Below, one piece after another: positions 33,878 through 41,884 of a stretch of DNA of 64,000 nt. The position numbers and the translations under genes were made by a program. The DNA comes from Paraburkholderia domus (lineage in GTDB: Bacteria > Pseudomonadota > Gammaproteobacteria > Burkholderiales > Burkholderiaceae). Every line of letters starts with the position of its first letter. Position 1 is the stretch's first letter. The notes beneath the pieces are model-generated. The model ran no database searches. It was not told the DNA's origin and worked only from the letters and a program-made list of their open reading frames with translations. The stretch is from the NCBI RefSeq assembly GCF_905220705.1, contig NZ_CAJNAT010000034.1, positions 1 through 64,000 of the forward strand, in the 5' to 3' direction.

Positions 33878-34741
33878 ATGGGCAAACTCGCGTTGGCAGC
33901 AAAAGTCACTCACGTCCCGTCGTTATATTTGTCCGAACTCGACGGTCCACATAAGGGCTGTCGTCAGCCCGCAATCGACGGCCATCATGAAATCGGCCGC
34001 CGTTGCCGGGAATTGGGTGTGGACACGATCGTCGTATTCGACGTGCATTGGCTGGTGAACAGCGAGTACCACATCAATTGCGCCCCGAAGTTCGAAGGCG
34101 TCTATACGAGCAACGAACTGCCGCATTTCATCAAGAACATGCCGTACGCGTATCCCGGCAATGTCGGGCTCGGCGATCTGATCGCGGAAGTCGCCAACGA
34201 AATGGGCGTGAAGAGCCGCGCGCACAGCGAGACCACGCTCGAACTCGAGTATGGCACGCTGGTGCCCATGCGCTATATGAATAGCGATCAGCACTTCAAG
34301 ACCGTATCGGTAGCCGGCTGGTGCATGTGGCACGACCTCGAAACCAGCGCGCGCTTCGGCCTCGCAGTACGCAAAGCCATCGAAGAACGTTACGACGGCA
34401 CCGTGGCGATTCTGGCGAGCGGTTCGTTGAGCCACCACTTCGCCAACAACGGCACTGCCGAGCAGTTCATGCATAAGGTGTGGAACCCGTTTCTCGAACA
34501 GATGGACCGTAAAGTGATCGAGTTGTGGGAAGCAGGCGACTGGAAAACCTTCTGCGAAATGCTGCCGCTCTATAACGAGAAATGCTGGGGCGAAGGCGGC
34601 ATGCACGACACCGCGATGCTGCTTGGCGCGCTCGGTTGGGATCGTTACGACGGCAAGGTCGAAGTCGTCACGCCGTATTTCGGCAGTTCGGGCACTGGCC
34701 AGATCAATGCGATCTTCCCCGTGACGCCCCTGCCCGCTTAA
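33878..34741 (+). CDS. hpaD: 3,4-dihydroxyphenylacetate 2,3-dioxygenase, HpaD
   Basis: A 287-aa class III (LigB-type) extradiol dioxygenase that opens homoprotocatechuate at the 2,3 bond, the committed step. Recognisable parts are VTHVPSLYLSELDGPHKG with the first metal histidine (about 11), FDVHWLVNSEYHI with the second (about 52), and GSLSHHFANNG with the active-site histidine pair. The length and the C-terminus containing DTAMLLGALGWDRYDG match HpaD of enterobacteria and Burkholderiales. It is 59 bp downstream of hpaE. A short inverted repeat AGTACctaGTACT follows its stop at 34741. Confidence 0.95.
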   Translation: MGKLALAAKVTHVPSLYLSELDGPHKGCRQPAIDGHHEIGRRCRELGVDTIVVFDVHWLVNSEYHINCAPKFEGVYTSNELPHFIKNMPYAYPGNVGLGDLIAEVANEMGVKSRAHSETTLELEYGTLVPMRYMNSDQHFKTVSVAGWCMWHDLETSARFGLAVRKAIEERYDGTVAILASGSLSHHFANNGTAEQFMHKVWNPFLEQMDRKVIELWEAGDWKTFCEMLPLYNEKCWGEGGMHDTAMLLGALGWDRYDGKVEVVTPYFGSSGTGQINAIFPVTPLPA

Positions 34742-34769
34742 GTACCTAGTACTGAGAAAGGAGCCTGCC

Positions 34770-35168
34770 GTGCCGCATCTGACACTTGAATATAGCGCTA
34801 ATCTTGCCGGCGCAGAAAGCATCGACGAGCTATGCAAAACGCTGGCTCGTTGCCTCGACACACAGCGCGAGAACGAACAACACGTTTATCCGCTTGGCGG
34901 CATCCGCGTGCGCGCCTTGCGCTGCGAGCAGTACTGCATTGCCGATGGCAGGGCCGACGCCGCGTTTCTGCACGCGAACCTGAAGATCGCCGCAGGCCGC
35001 TCGGACGCCGCAAAAAAGGCGACCGGTGATGCACTGTTTGACGCGATCAAACAGCACTTCGCTGCTGAGTTTGAAAAACACGGCCTGGCGCTGTCGCTGG
35101 AGATCAATGAATTCAGCGAAGCGGGCACGTGGAAACACAACAATTTGCACGCGCGGCTTAAGGCTTAG
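34770..35168 (+). CDS. hpaF: 5-carboxymethyl-2-hydroxymuconate delta-isomerase, HpaF
   Basis: A 132-aa tautomerase-superfamily protein (HpaF/CHMI). Pro2 after the initiator methionine (MPHLTLEYSANL) is the catalytic base of this family. A second landmark is GRADAAFLHANLKIAAGRS (about 70-88). It converts the dienoate to its conjugated keto form before decarboxylation by HpaG. It starts 28 bp after hpaD with AAAGGAGC upstream. Unusual for its size, its downstream gap holds three GTACCC repeats. Confidence 0.93.
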   Translation: MPHLTLEYSANLAGAESIDELCKTLARCLDTQRENEQHVYPLGGIRVRALRCEQYCIADGRADAAFLHANLKIAAGRSDAAKKATGDALFDAIKQHFAAEFEKHGLALSLEINEFSEAGTWKHNNLHARLKA

Positions 35169-35214
35169 TACCCGGGCTTTGTACCCAGGTTTAGTACCCG
35201 GGCCTGGTAGCCGC
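35167..35214. repeat. Triple GTACCC(G/A)GG intercistronic repeat between hpaF and hpaH
   Basis: The gap reads GTACCCGGGCTTT, then GTACCCAGGTTTA, then GTACCCGGGCCTG, so a 13-bp unit is present three times. A related AGTACctaGTACT lies between hpaD and hpaF (34741-34753). The segment could form a hairpin through its CCCGGG blocks. Confidence 0.6.
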
Positions 35215-35229
35215 TTATAGAGAACCATC

Positions 35230-36033
35230 ATGCTAGACGAACAGACTATCCGCGATCTCGCGGCGCAACTCGACAACGCTGAGAAAACGCGCACTCAGCT
35301 CCGCCACTTCTCGGCCCAGTATCCCGGGATGACAGTCCAGGACGGTTACGCGATTCAGCGCGAGTGGGTGAAGCTCAAACTGGCCGAGGGCCATGTGATC
35401 AAAGGCCGCAAGATCGGCCTGACCTCACGTGCGATGCAGCGTTCGTCGCAGATCGACGAACCTGACTATGCGCCGCTACTCGACAGCATGTTCATCGAAA
35501 GCGGCCAGGACATCCGCGCCGACCGCTTTATTGCACCGCGCGTGGAAGTCGAATTGGCGTTCGTGTTGAGCAAGCCCTTGAAAGGCCCTGGTGTCACGCT
35601 ATTCGACGTTCTGGACGCCACGGCCTACGTGACCCCGGCGGTGGAGATTATCGACGCGCGCATCGAACAATTCGACCGCGAGACGAAGGCGCCGCGCAAG
35701 GTCTACGACACCATCTCCGACTTCGCGGCCAATGCCGGCATCGTGCTGGGCGGCCGCCCGGTGCGTCCGATGGACGTCGACCTTCGTTGGATTGGCGCCT
35801 TGCTTTACAAGAACGGCGCGGTGGAAGAAAGCGGACTTGCTGCCGCGGTGCTGAATCACCCTGCCACTGGCGTTGCATGGCTCGCCAACAAGATCGCGCC
35901 CTACGATGAAGTACTGAACGCGAACGACGTGATTCTGAGCGGCTCGTTCACGAGCCCGATTCCGGCGCGAGCGGGCGACACGTTCCACGTCGACTATGGT
36001 CCGCTGGGCGGCATTGGTTTGAATTTCATTTGA
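35230..36033 (+). CDS. hpaH: 2-oxo-hept-4-ene-1,7-dioate hydratase, HpaH
   Basis: A 267-aa hydratase of the MhpD/XylJ/HpaH family that adds water to the pathway dienoate to give 4-hydroxy-2-oxoheptanedioate. Motifs are VIKGRKIGLTSRAMQ (about 57-71), EPDYAPLLDSMFI (about 77-89), the metal-site PRVEVELAFVLSKPLKGP, and the C-terminal PIPARAGDTFHVDYGPLGGIG. It starts 61 bp after hpaF and is followed 9 bp later by hpaI, whose product it feeds. Confidence 0.95.
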   Translation: MLDEQTIRDLAAQLDNAEKTRTQLRHFSAQYPGMTVQDGYAIQREWVKLKLAEGHVIKGRKIGLTSRAMQRSSQIDEPDYAPLLDSMFIESGQDIRADRFIAPRVEVELAFVLSKPLKGPGVTLFDVLDATAYVTPAVEIIDARIEQFDRETKAPRKVYDTISDFAANAGIVLGGRPVRPMDVDLRWIGALLYKNGAVEESGLAAAVLNHPATGVAWLANKIAPYDEVLNANDVILSGSFTSPIPARAGDTFHVDYGPLGGIGLNFI

Positions 36034-36042
36034 GTCGCTGAC

Positions 36043-36846
36043 ATGTCTCTCCCGCAAAACACATTCAAGCGCGCATTGGCTGAGGGCAAGCCGCAATTCG
36101 GCTTATGGGCGGCGCTTGCCGATGCATACGTGACCGAGTTGCTGGCCACGGCCGGGTTCGATTGGTTGTTGATCGACAACGAGCACGCACCGAACGATGT
36201 CCGCAGCACGCTGGCGCAATTACAGGCTGTGGCTGCGTACGCTTCGCATCCGGTGGTGCGTCCGGTGCGCAGCGATAGCGCGTTGATCAAGCAGTTGCTC
36301 GATATCGGCGCCCAGACCTTGTTGCTACCGATGATCGACACTGCGGAGCAGGCCGCGGACGCCGTCGCGGCGACGCGCTATCCGCCACAGGGCATTCGCG
36401 GGGTGGGGAGTGCGTTGGCGCGGGCATCGCGTTGGAACCGGATACCGGACTACCTGAACACGGCGGCGGAAGAGTTGTGTGTGCTGGTGCAGGTAGAGAC
36501 GGTGCAAGGCATGGAGAACGTGTCGGCGATCGCGGCGGTGGACGGTATTGACGGCGTGTTTTTTGGTCCGGCGGACCTGAGTGCATCGATGGGATTGCTG
36601 GGCAAGCCGGGGGACGCGAGCGTACGCGAGGCGATATGCAACGGCATCAGGAAGGTGCGGGACGCCGGCAAAGCGGCGGGCGTGCTGGCGCCGGATTCGG
36701 GGATTGCCGCCGAGTACCTGGCGGCGGGCGCGACGTTTGTGGCGGTGGGGACGGATACGGGGTTGTTGAGCCGCGCGGCGGCGGATCTGGCGGCAGCGTA
36801 CAAGAAGACTGCCGGGGTGGCGGCGCCGGTGAAAGGCGGGTATTGA
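36043..36846 (+). CDS. hpaI: 4-hydroxy-2-oxoheptanedioate aldolase, HpaI
   Basis: A 267-aa class II, metal-dependent aldolase of the HpcH/HpaI family that splits 4-hydroxy-2-oxoheptanedioate into pyruvate and succinic semialdehyde. The catalytic histidine lies in LLIDNEHAPNDVRS (about 43-56), the metal ligands in VLVQVETVQGMEN (Glu) and FFGPADLSASMG (Asp), and the conserved arginine in HPVVRPVRSDSAL. It is the last hpa gene. Beyond it lie three degenerate 57-bp repeats and the first copy of a large inverted repeat element. Confidence 0.95.
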   Translation: MSLPQNTFKRALAEGKPQFGLWAALADAYVTELLATAGFDWLLIDNEHAPNDVRSTLAQLQAVAAYASHPVVRPVRSDSALIKQLLDIGAQTLLLPMIDTAEQAADAVAATRYPPQGIRGVGSALARASRWNRIPDYLNTAAEELCVLVQVETVQGMENVSAIAAVDGIDGVFFGPADLSASMGLLGKPGDASVREAICNGIRKVRDAGKAAGVLAPDSGIAAEYLAAGATFVAVGTDTGLLSRAAADLAAAYKKTAGVAAPVKGGY

Positions 36847-36889
36847 GGGGTGCCTGCCAGGCAGCGGGGGGGCGCCGCGGGGCGGCGGT

Positions 36890-37062
36890 TTTTTGCCTGC
36901 TCGGCGGTTTGTCTGTTTGCCTACAGTGTTGGGCTTTTCTTGATTTGAGTGCCTGCGCGGCGCTTTTTTCTGTGCGCCTGCGGCGTTGGCCTTTCCTTGA
37001 ATTGGGTGCCTGCGCGGGGCTTTTTTCTGTGCGCCTGCGGCGTTGGCCTTTCCTTGAATTCT
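36890..37062. repeat. 57-bp tandem repeat downstream of hpaI
   Basis: Two near-identical units start at 36949 and 37006, each running from GTGCCTGCGCGG to GGCCTTTCCTTGAATT, and a degenerate third unit precedes them (about 36890-36948). The last unit merges with the left end of the large inverted element. A similar single unit precedes the second element copy near 54900. The units contain TTTTTTC tracts after GC-rich segments but no strong hairpin. Confidence 0.8.
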
Positions 37063-37633
37063 TATTGGTTTATTAGCGTCGCCCCTGTGCGGGGCGGCAC
37101 CTACTTTTCTTTGCCTGCTGCAAAGAAAAGTAGGCAAAAGAAAGCAGCTCACACCGCTAGCTCTTAAGCGGGTCCCCTAGCTTGGAGGAGGTAGTGGTGC
37201 ATCTGGAATCCGTGCCCTCGCACATTCAGCGTAAGTGACAAAGCCGTCATACTTCCGGCGGCGCTGCGCGCGCCGATGGGCACTTCATAAAACCAGTCAC
37301 TACGGTTTCGCACTCGCGCTTCATTCGGCGCTTCGCCGAGGCGAAGCCGACGGCCCCCACCTCATCGAAACGAAGCCATGGGTTTGCATGTGAACCCTTC
37401 CGGCGAGCACGGAGTGCGAGGCGGGAAGCATGACTGCTTTGTCACTTACGCGGAGTGTGCGAGGGCACCGATTCCAGATGCACCACTACCGCGACAGTGC
37501 GGGGGACCCGCTTAAGAATTAGCGGTTTGAGCTGCTTTCTCTTGCCTACTTCTCTTTGCAGCAGCAAAGAGAAGTAGGTGCCGCCCCGCACAGGGGCAAC
37601 GCTAATAGACCACTAACAATTCAAGGAAAGGCC
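37045..37633. repeat. Large inverted-repeat element, copy 1
   Basis: Both ends read GGCCTTTCCTTG inward, and roughly 210 bp at each end are near-exact reverse complements of each other. Each arm contains a 15-bp perfect hairpin (37100-37134 and 37545-37578), the GCCCCTGTGCGGGGC hairpin, and a shared block with GTGGTGCATCTGGAATC. The centre (about 37250-37420) is not palindromic. The whole unit, in reverse orientation, is found again at 54939-55612. It lies between the convergent 3' ends of hpaI and the GGDEF-EAL gene and encodes no credible protein; small ORFs in the arms are not conserved between the copies. Confidence 0.88.
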
Positions 37634-37682
37634 AACGCCAAAGGCACACAGACAAAGCGCCGCGTAGGCAAAACAACCAAAA

Positions 37683-40016
37683 TCAATCTCCCGCTGGCCA
37701 CGGCAACCCCACGGCCGACCAATCCAACTCCACCCCCACAACAGACCTCTCACTAGCAAACTGCACAGCAAGCGTAACCGCAACACAAGGCCGGCCGCTG
37801 GCCAAAGAAAGATAAGGATTACTAGCCACAGCCACCCCCGGCAACAAAACCGCATTGCGAAAATAAGGCCGATGATCCCATCTGGCATCCCGCGGATTCG
37901 CCACAGGATGCAACGAAGCCCCTTCGCTATTCCACGCCGGCCCTGGCACTTCAAGCCCGATCTGCCGCCCTGAATCATCGAGAATAAAACAGCTGATACA
38001 GCGATCAAACGTGGCCAGAGAAGCAAACGCCTCCCCCATCACGACACCCGCCAGCAACCCATCGGCAGCCTGCCGCAAGGCAACCCGATAAGGCTCGACC
38101 TCCGACTCAAACAACGCATACTGATGCGCCCTGCCCTGGGCAATCACATCGAATGCATCATCGATCCGCCGTTGCACCGGCTCCGGTGGCGCAATCTCCG
38201 CAGCCGGCCGTCCAAGCAGATACCCCTGCGCGAAATCCACATTCGACTCCACAGCAAGAATCAATTCCTCCGTGGTCTCCACGCCCTCCACAACAACCAG
38301 CATCCCCGCCTGATGCAACAACGAAACAAGCTTCGGCAAGATCGGCTGCTCGGTGCCGTGACTGGTCGCGCGAATCAACTCGCCGTCGAGTTTCACAAGA
38401 TCGGGCCGAATCCGCAACAGCCGGTCGAGGTTCGATTGACCGGCGCCGAAGTCGTCGACGGCAATCAGGAAACCATGCTCGCGGTACAGCGCCGCCGCCC
38501 GCGACATGTCGTCGACGCTGCCGCCATGCGATTCGAGAATCTCGAGAATCACCTGCTCAGGTTCGAGTCCCGCCGTCCGCACGAGCGTCGCGAGCCGGTC
38601 GGCATAGCCTTCGGCGATAAATGTGGCGGGCAGAATGTTGAGGAACAGCCACGCGTCACAGGGCAGCGACTTGCGTGCATTGGCCAGATGCACAGCATGA
38701 CTCGCGCGATCGAGCGCGCCTTCGTCACTGGACGGCCTCGGCGCGAACAGCACCACGGGCGGCACCAACGTGCCGTCATCCTGCTCGCCGCGCAGCAAAG
38801 CCTCGAACCCCACCTGCTTCTGATGCGACAAACTATAGAGCGGCTGAAAGTGCGAGGTCAGGTAATAGTCCTCCCAGCGATACCGCCGCGCGGCCGTATC
38901 ACCCTCCTCATGCGCGGCATCGAAGAGCATGTGCAGCGCCTCGAGCGGCAACGCGCGTTCGGCGCATACGCGGTTTCTGCCCGAATGCTTGGCGCGCAGC
39001 AAGGCTTCGTCGGCGCGATCGAGCAACACCATGATGCTTTCGCCGCGCCGGTGTTCGGCTACGCCGAAGCTCGCAGTCAGTTGGCCGTCCGGCCGCTCGA
39101 TCGCGGCAATCGCGCCGCGCAGCCGCTCGGCCAGCGCCAGCGCGCCAGCCAGACCGTCGCACAGCAGCACCGCGAACTCCTCGCCGCCGATCCGGCTCAC
39201 GCTGTCGTCCGCGGAGGTCCCATCCATCAGCACCCGGGCGACCTGGTGCAGCGCATGGTCGCCGACCGCGTGGCCGAAGCGGTCGTTCAGCGATTTGAAA
39301 CTGTCGATGTCGAGAAAAATCGCGCTGACCTGCAAATCAGGCGCCATGGTTTCGAGGCGGCGCTCGGCCTGCTTCACAAACGCGCGGCGGTTCTGCAGAC
39401 CGGTCAGCGGATCGGTCGCGGCGAGCTGTGCGAGTTGGCTTTCGAGCAGAAAGTGGTTGCGCCGGAACCGGTAGAAGCCGAAGTGAAACACAGCGGAAGT
39501 CGGTAAGCCGATCGCCACAACCCACATCCACACGACGACATCGACTTCATGCGTGCGCGGCTCACCGAACAGCAAGGCAAACGCCGCCGCGTAGAAGAGC
39601 GCGCTGCCAAGGAAGAAATGCGTCGGCGTGAGCCAGAGCGGCGCGGCGCAGATCGGGATCACCACCATCGCCGGCAGCACCCACAGCAACGGTTGTTCGA
39701 CACCGGAGACGTTCAGCGCGAGACCGGCCACCAGAACCAGCGTATACGCTACGCCGATTGCGCCAAACGTCCAGATCGAGCCGGCGCGTGGAATCGCCAT
39801 CACCAGCAGGGCGAGCACCAGCGCACAGGAGAGCCGGTAGGCGAGCGGCGTCGCCGGGCCGTTGACCATGTTGCGCGCGCCCACTAAACACAGGAACGCG
39901 ACAACAGTGAACGCCATCGTCACGGTCGAAAGTGGACGCTGGTGTTCCAGCGATCGTCGATGAAAACGATCGCGCAAACCGGAATCGGACGGTTGCTTCG
40001 TTAAAGTGGAAAGCAT
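37683..40016 (-). CDS. Membrane GGDEF-EAL c-di-GMP protein with C-terminal sensor domain
   Basis: About 777 aa. The N-terminus (about 30-185) has five or six membrane segments. The GGDEF domain (about 200-355) has an intact GGEEF at about 275 but lacks the RxxD inhibitory site (SADD at that position). The EAL domain (about 390-630) keeps its metal and catalytic residues: FEALLRG, LFLNILP, LEILES, VDDFGAG, KLDGEL, VVEGVET. It therefore could both make and degrade c-di-GMP. The last 130 residues (containing HRPYFRNAV and NPYLSLASGRPCVAV) look like a Cache/YkuI_C-type sensor domain. The ATG at 40016 is preferred over a TTG at 40067. It neighbours a diguanylate cyclase on the same strand and the bcs operon on the other. 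Confidence 0.92.
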   Translation of the reverse strand: MLSTLTKQPSDSGLRDRFHRRSLEHQRPLSTVTMAFTVVAFLCLVGARNMVNGPATPLAYRLSCALVLALLVMAIPRAGSIWTFGAIGVAYTLVLVAGLALNVSGVEQPLLWVLPAMVVIPICAAPLWLTPTHFFLGSALFYAAAFALLFGEPRTHEVDVVVWMWVVAIGLPTSAVFHFGFYRFRRNHFLLESQLAQLAATDPLTGLQNRRAFVKQAERRLETMAPDLQVSAIFLDIDSFKSLNDRFGHAVGDHALHQVARVLMDGTSADDSVSRIGGEEFAVLLCDGLAGALALAERLRGAIAAIERPDGQLTASFGVAEHRRGESIMVLLDRADEALLRAKHSGRNRVCAERALPLEALHMLFDAAHEEGDTAARRYRWEDYYLTSHFQPLYSLSHQKQVGFEALLRGEQDDGTLVPPVVLFAPRPSSDEGALDRASHAVHLANARKSLPCDAWLFLNILPATFIAEGYADRLATLVRTAGLEPEQVILEILESHGGSVDDMSRAAALYREHGFLIAVDDFGAGQSNLDRLLRIRPDLVKLDGELIRATSHGTEQPILPKLVSLLHQAGMLVVVEGVETTEELILAVESNVDFAQGYLLGRPAAEIAPPEPVQRRIDDAFDVIAQGRAHQYALFESEVEPYRVALRQAADGLLAGVVMGEAFASLATFDRCISCFILDDSGRQIGLEVPGPAWNSEGASLHPVANPRDARWDHRPYFRNAVLLPGVAVASNPYLSLASGRPCVAVTLAVQFASERSVVGVELDWSAVGLPWPAGD

Positions 40017-40126
40017 ATTGATAGATATCAGGCTGGCTCCGGTCACTCTGCCAATGTATAACGGCAACCGTCTGACAAATATTTATGCCCTGCCCGCAAA
40101 TAGAATTGCGCCCCGCTCCATAAGGG

Positions 40127-41272
40127 TTACGCGGCCATCACGCGATCGCGTCCCGCGGCCTTGGCGGCATACAACGCGCCGTCGGCACGCGCCATCAACT
40201 GGGCAAGCGATTCATCGCGCCGATGCTCGTCTACCCCGACGCTGAAGGTGTAGGTCAGTCCTCGTGGCAATTCGGCCGGCGCAGCGGCCGCGAGCCGTAC
40301 CCGCAGACGATCCATCAGTCGCACCGCCTCGGCGGCGCTCGTCGCCGGGCACAGCACGCCGAACTCCTCGCCGCCCAGCCGCCCGAACACGTCGCCGATT
40401 CGCAGATTGCGGGTGATAAAAGCCGCGAAGTGGCTCAGCACCTGGTCGCCGGCGGCGTGGCCGTAGCCGTCGTTGACCGCCTTGAACGAATCGATGTCGA
40501 TGATCGCCATCGCCACCGGCGAGCGGGTGCGCAACGACGCCTTCAGCAGCGCGTCGCCAATCGCGAGAAACGCCCGGCGCGACAAGGCGCCCGTCAGATC
40601 GTCGACATTGGCAAGCCGCTCGAGCCGCTCAGCGAGCCGATCGTGCGCCAGCATCACCACCCCGATCGAAAGGCACGGCGGCGCAAGAATGCCGAGCGCC
40701 AGAAAAGCGACATTGCTCGGCGTCACCTGCATCAAACTGGACTGCAACAGCATGCCGAAGCTGTACATGACGCCACGCGAGGCATGTCCTGCGCATAACA
40801 GCGCCGCCGCTACCGCGAGAAAGTAATAGCTGTAGCGCGGCCGGTTCGAGGGGCGATCGCGCACCATCGTCACGGCGAGCATGGCGTAGAGGCCCGTGTG
40901 AAACGCCGACACCACGGCCACCCGTGCGTTGAAGTCCGGCGTGACAAAGGTCCAGTAGGTAATGCCGATCAACACAAGAAGCGCGCCGGCGTAGGCCGCC
41001 CAGGGTCGTGTACGGCGGCCCAGAAAACGGTAGCAGCCTTCAAGCACCAGCAGCAGCGAGACGGCCAGCAGTTCGTTGGCTGCCACGAAAGTCAGCCAGC
41101 GCGATGCGTGTCCTTGTAAGGTAAAGGCAAGCAGCGCCACGATCGCGACCGCGTTGGCCGAGATCCAGTAGCCAACACCGGGTATCGTCGCGCGCCAAAG
41201 CGAGCCGAGCACGGCGATCCCAATGGCGCCCGACAAGACCGTGACAGCCAGAATAGTGAGTGGATTGAGCAT
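40127..41272 (-). CDS. Membrane-bound diguanylate cyclase
   Basis: About 381 aa. Seven or so hydrophobic segments (about 5-200) precede a GGDEF domain (about 215-375). The active site GGEEF is intact in GRLGGEEFGVL, and the RIGD inhibitory site lies exactly five residues before it, so product feedback should operate. DIDSFKAVNDGYGHAAGD carries the metal- and guanine-binding residues. The ATG at 41272 (MLNPLTILAV) is preferred to a GTG at 41311. It lies upstream of the GGDEF-EAL gene (110 bp) and diverges from bcsD across 612 bp. It is a natural source of c-di-GMP for BcsA, although no direct link is shown. Confidence 0.92.
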   Translation of the reverse strand: MLNPLTILAVTVLSGAIGIAVLGSLWRATIPGVGYWISANAVAIVALLAFTLQGHASRWLTFVAANELLAVSLLLVLEGCYRFLGRRTRPWAAYAGALLVLIGITYWTFVTPDFNARVAVVSAFHTGLYAMLAVTMVRDRPSNRPRYSYYFLAVAAALLCAGHASRGVMYSFGMLLQSSLMQVTPSNVAFLALGILAPPCLSIGVVMLAHDRLAERLERLANVDDLTGALSRRAFLAIGDALLKASLRTRSPVAMAIIDIDSFKAVNDGYGHAAGDQVLSHFAAFITRNLRIGDVFGRLGGEEFGVLCPATSAAEAVRLMDRLRVRLAAAAPAELPRGLTYTFSVGVDEHRRDESLAQLMARADGALYAAKAAGRDRVMAA

Positions 41273-41884
41273 TGTTGTTTTGAGTCGAACCGCATCGCCA
41301 TAGCGGGCCACGGCTCTGCTGCCTGGGCTATTTGTGTCGTAGCGCGCACAACCGGGCTGCGTAAATTCGCAAGCTTACTGGCCCTGATGAAAGTTGGGGG
41401 CGCGACGACGCAGCAGGATTCTGCAAGAACTCCCGGTGAAGGCAAATGCTTATCGCGTCCGCACGGACGCAAAGCGTTGCATTTGCCACGAAAAGAAAGC
41501 TGAACCAGCGGCGAGACCGATCGCCGCTCGGACGATGAGGACGATGAGGACGATGAGGACGATGAGGACGATGGCGATAGCGGACGCTTGCACAGTCGGC
41601 ATCCCCCGCAGGGAAGCGCGAAGGGCAATTCAGGCTGCATAAATTACGTGTTCGGCAGATATCCATCGCAATCGTTTGCTTCTATAAAGCAGACGAATGT
41701 AAAGTGGCTAAAAGTTAATGTCTTAAGTAGACTCCTCCGAAGTGTGGCGGACAGACTAGACAGATTCGGAAAAAGGTACTCACGGACGCGTGCAACGCGC
41801 GGCTTCCCGTAACACTTGCACTTGCATTCGGCCGTCGGCAACCGTTTTTGTACACGGCTGAAGCAACGCCATTTCCCGGAAAAC
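41273..41884. promoter_or_regulatory. Divergent regulatory region between the diguanylate cyclase and bcsD
   Basis: 612 bp without a gene. It holds a 9-bp tandem repeat (41531-41575) and an imperfect inverted repeat TCGTTTGCTT-ctata-AAGCAGACGA at 41672-41696 (10-bp arms, one mismatch). The loop of that repeat contains the start of a TATAAA that could be a -10 element for the bcs operon. The sequence from 41640 to 41720 is noticeably less GC-rich. The inverted repeat is a good candidate for a regulator site. Confidence 0.45.
41531..41575. repeat. 9-bp tandem repeat upstream of the bcs operon
   Basis: Four exact copies of GACGATGAG and one variant GACGATGGC. The repeat lies in noncoding DNA 310 bp before bcsD and 259 bp before the diguanylate cyclase gene. 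Changes in copy number would alter spacing within the divergent promoter region. Confidence 0.9.

Noticed and set aside
37100..37134. Element hairpin as an intrinsic terminator
   Set aside because: The T-rich stretch is inside the left arm of the stem and no U tract follows the stem on either strand.
36949..37167. Small ORFs in the repeat elements (also 37556-37756 and 54925-55128)
   Set aside because: They run through hairpins and repeats, have no Shine-Dalgarno, and the frames are not conserved between the two copies.
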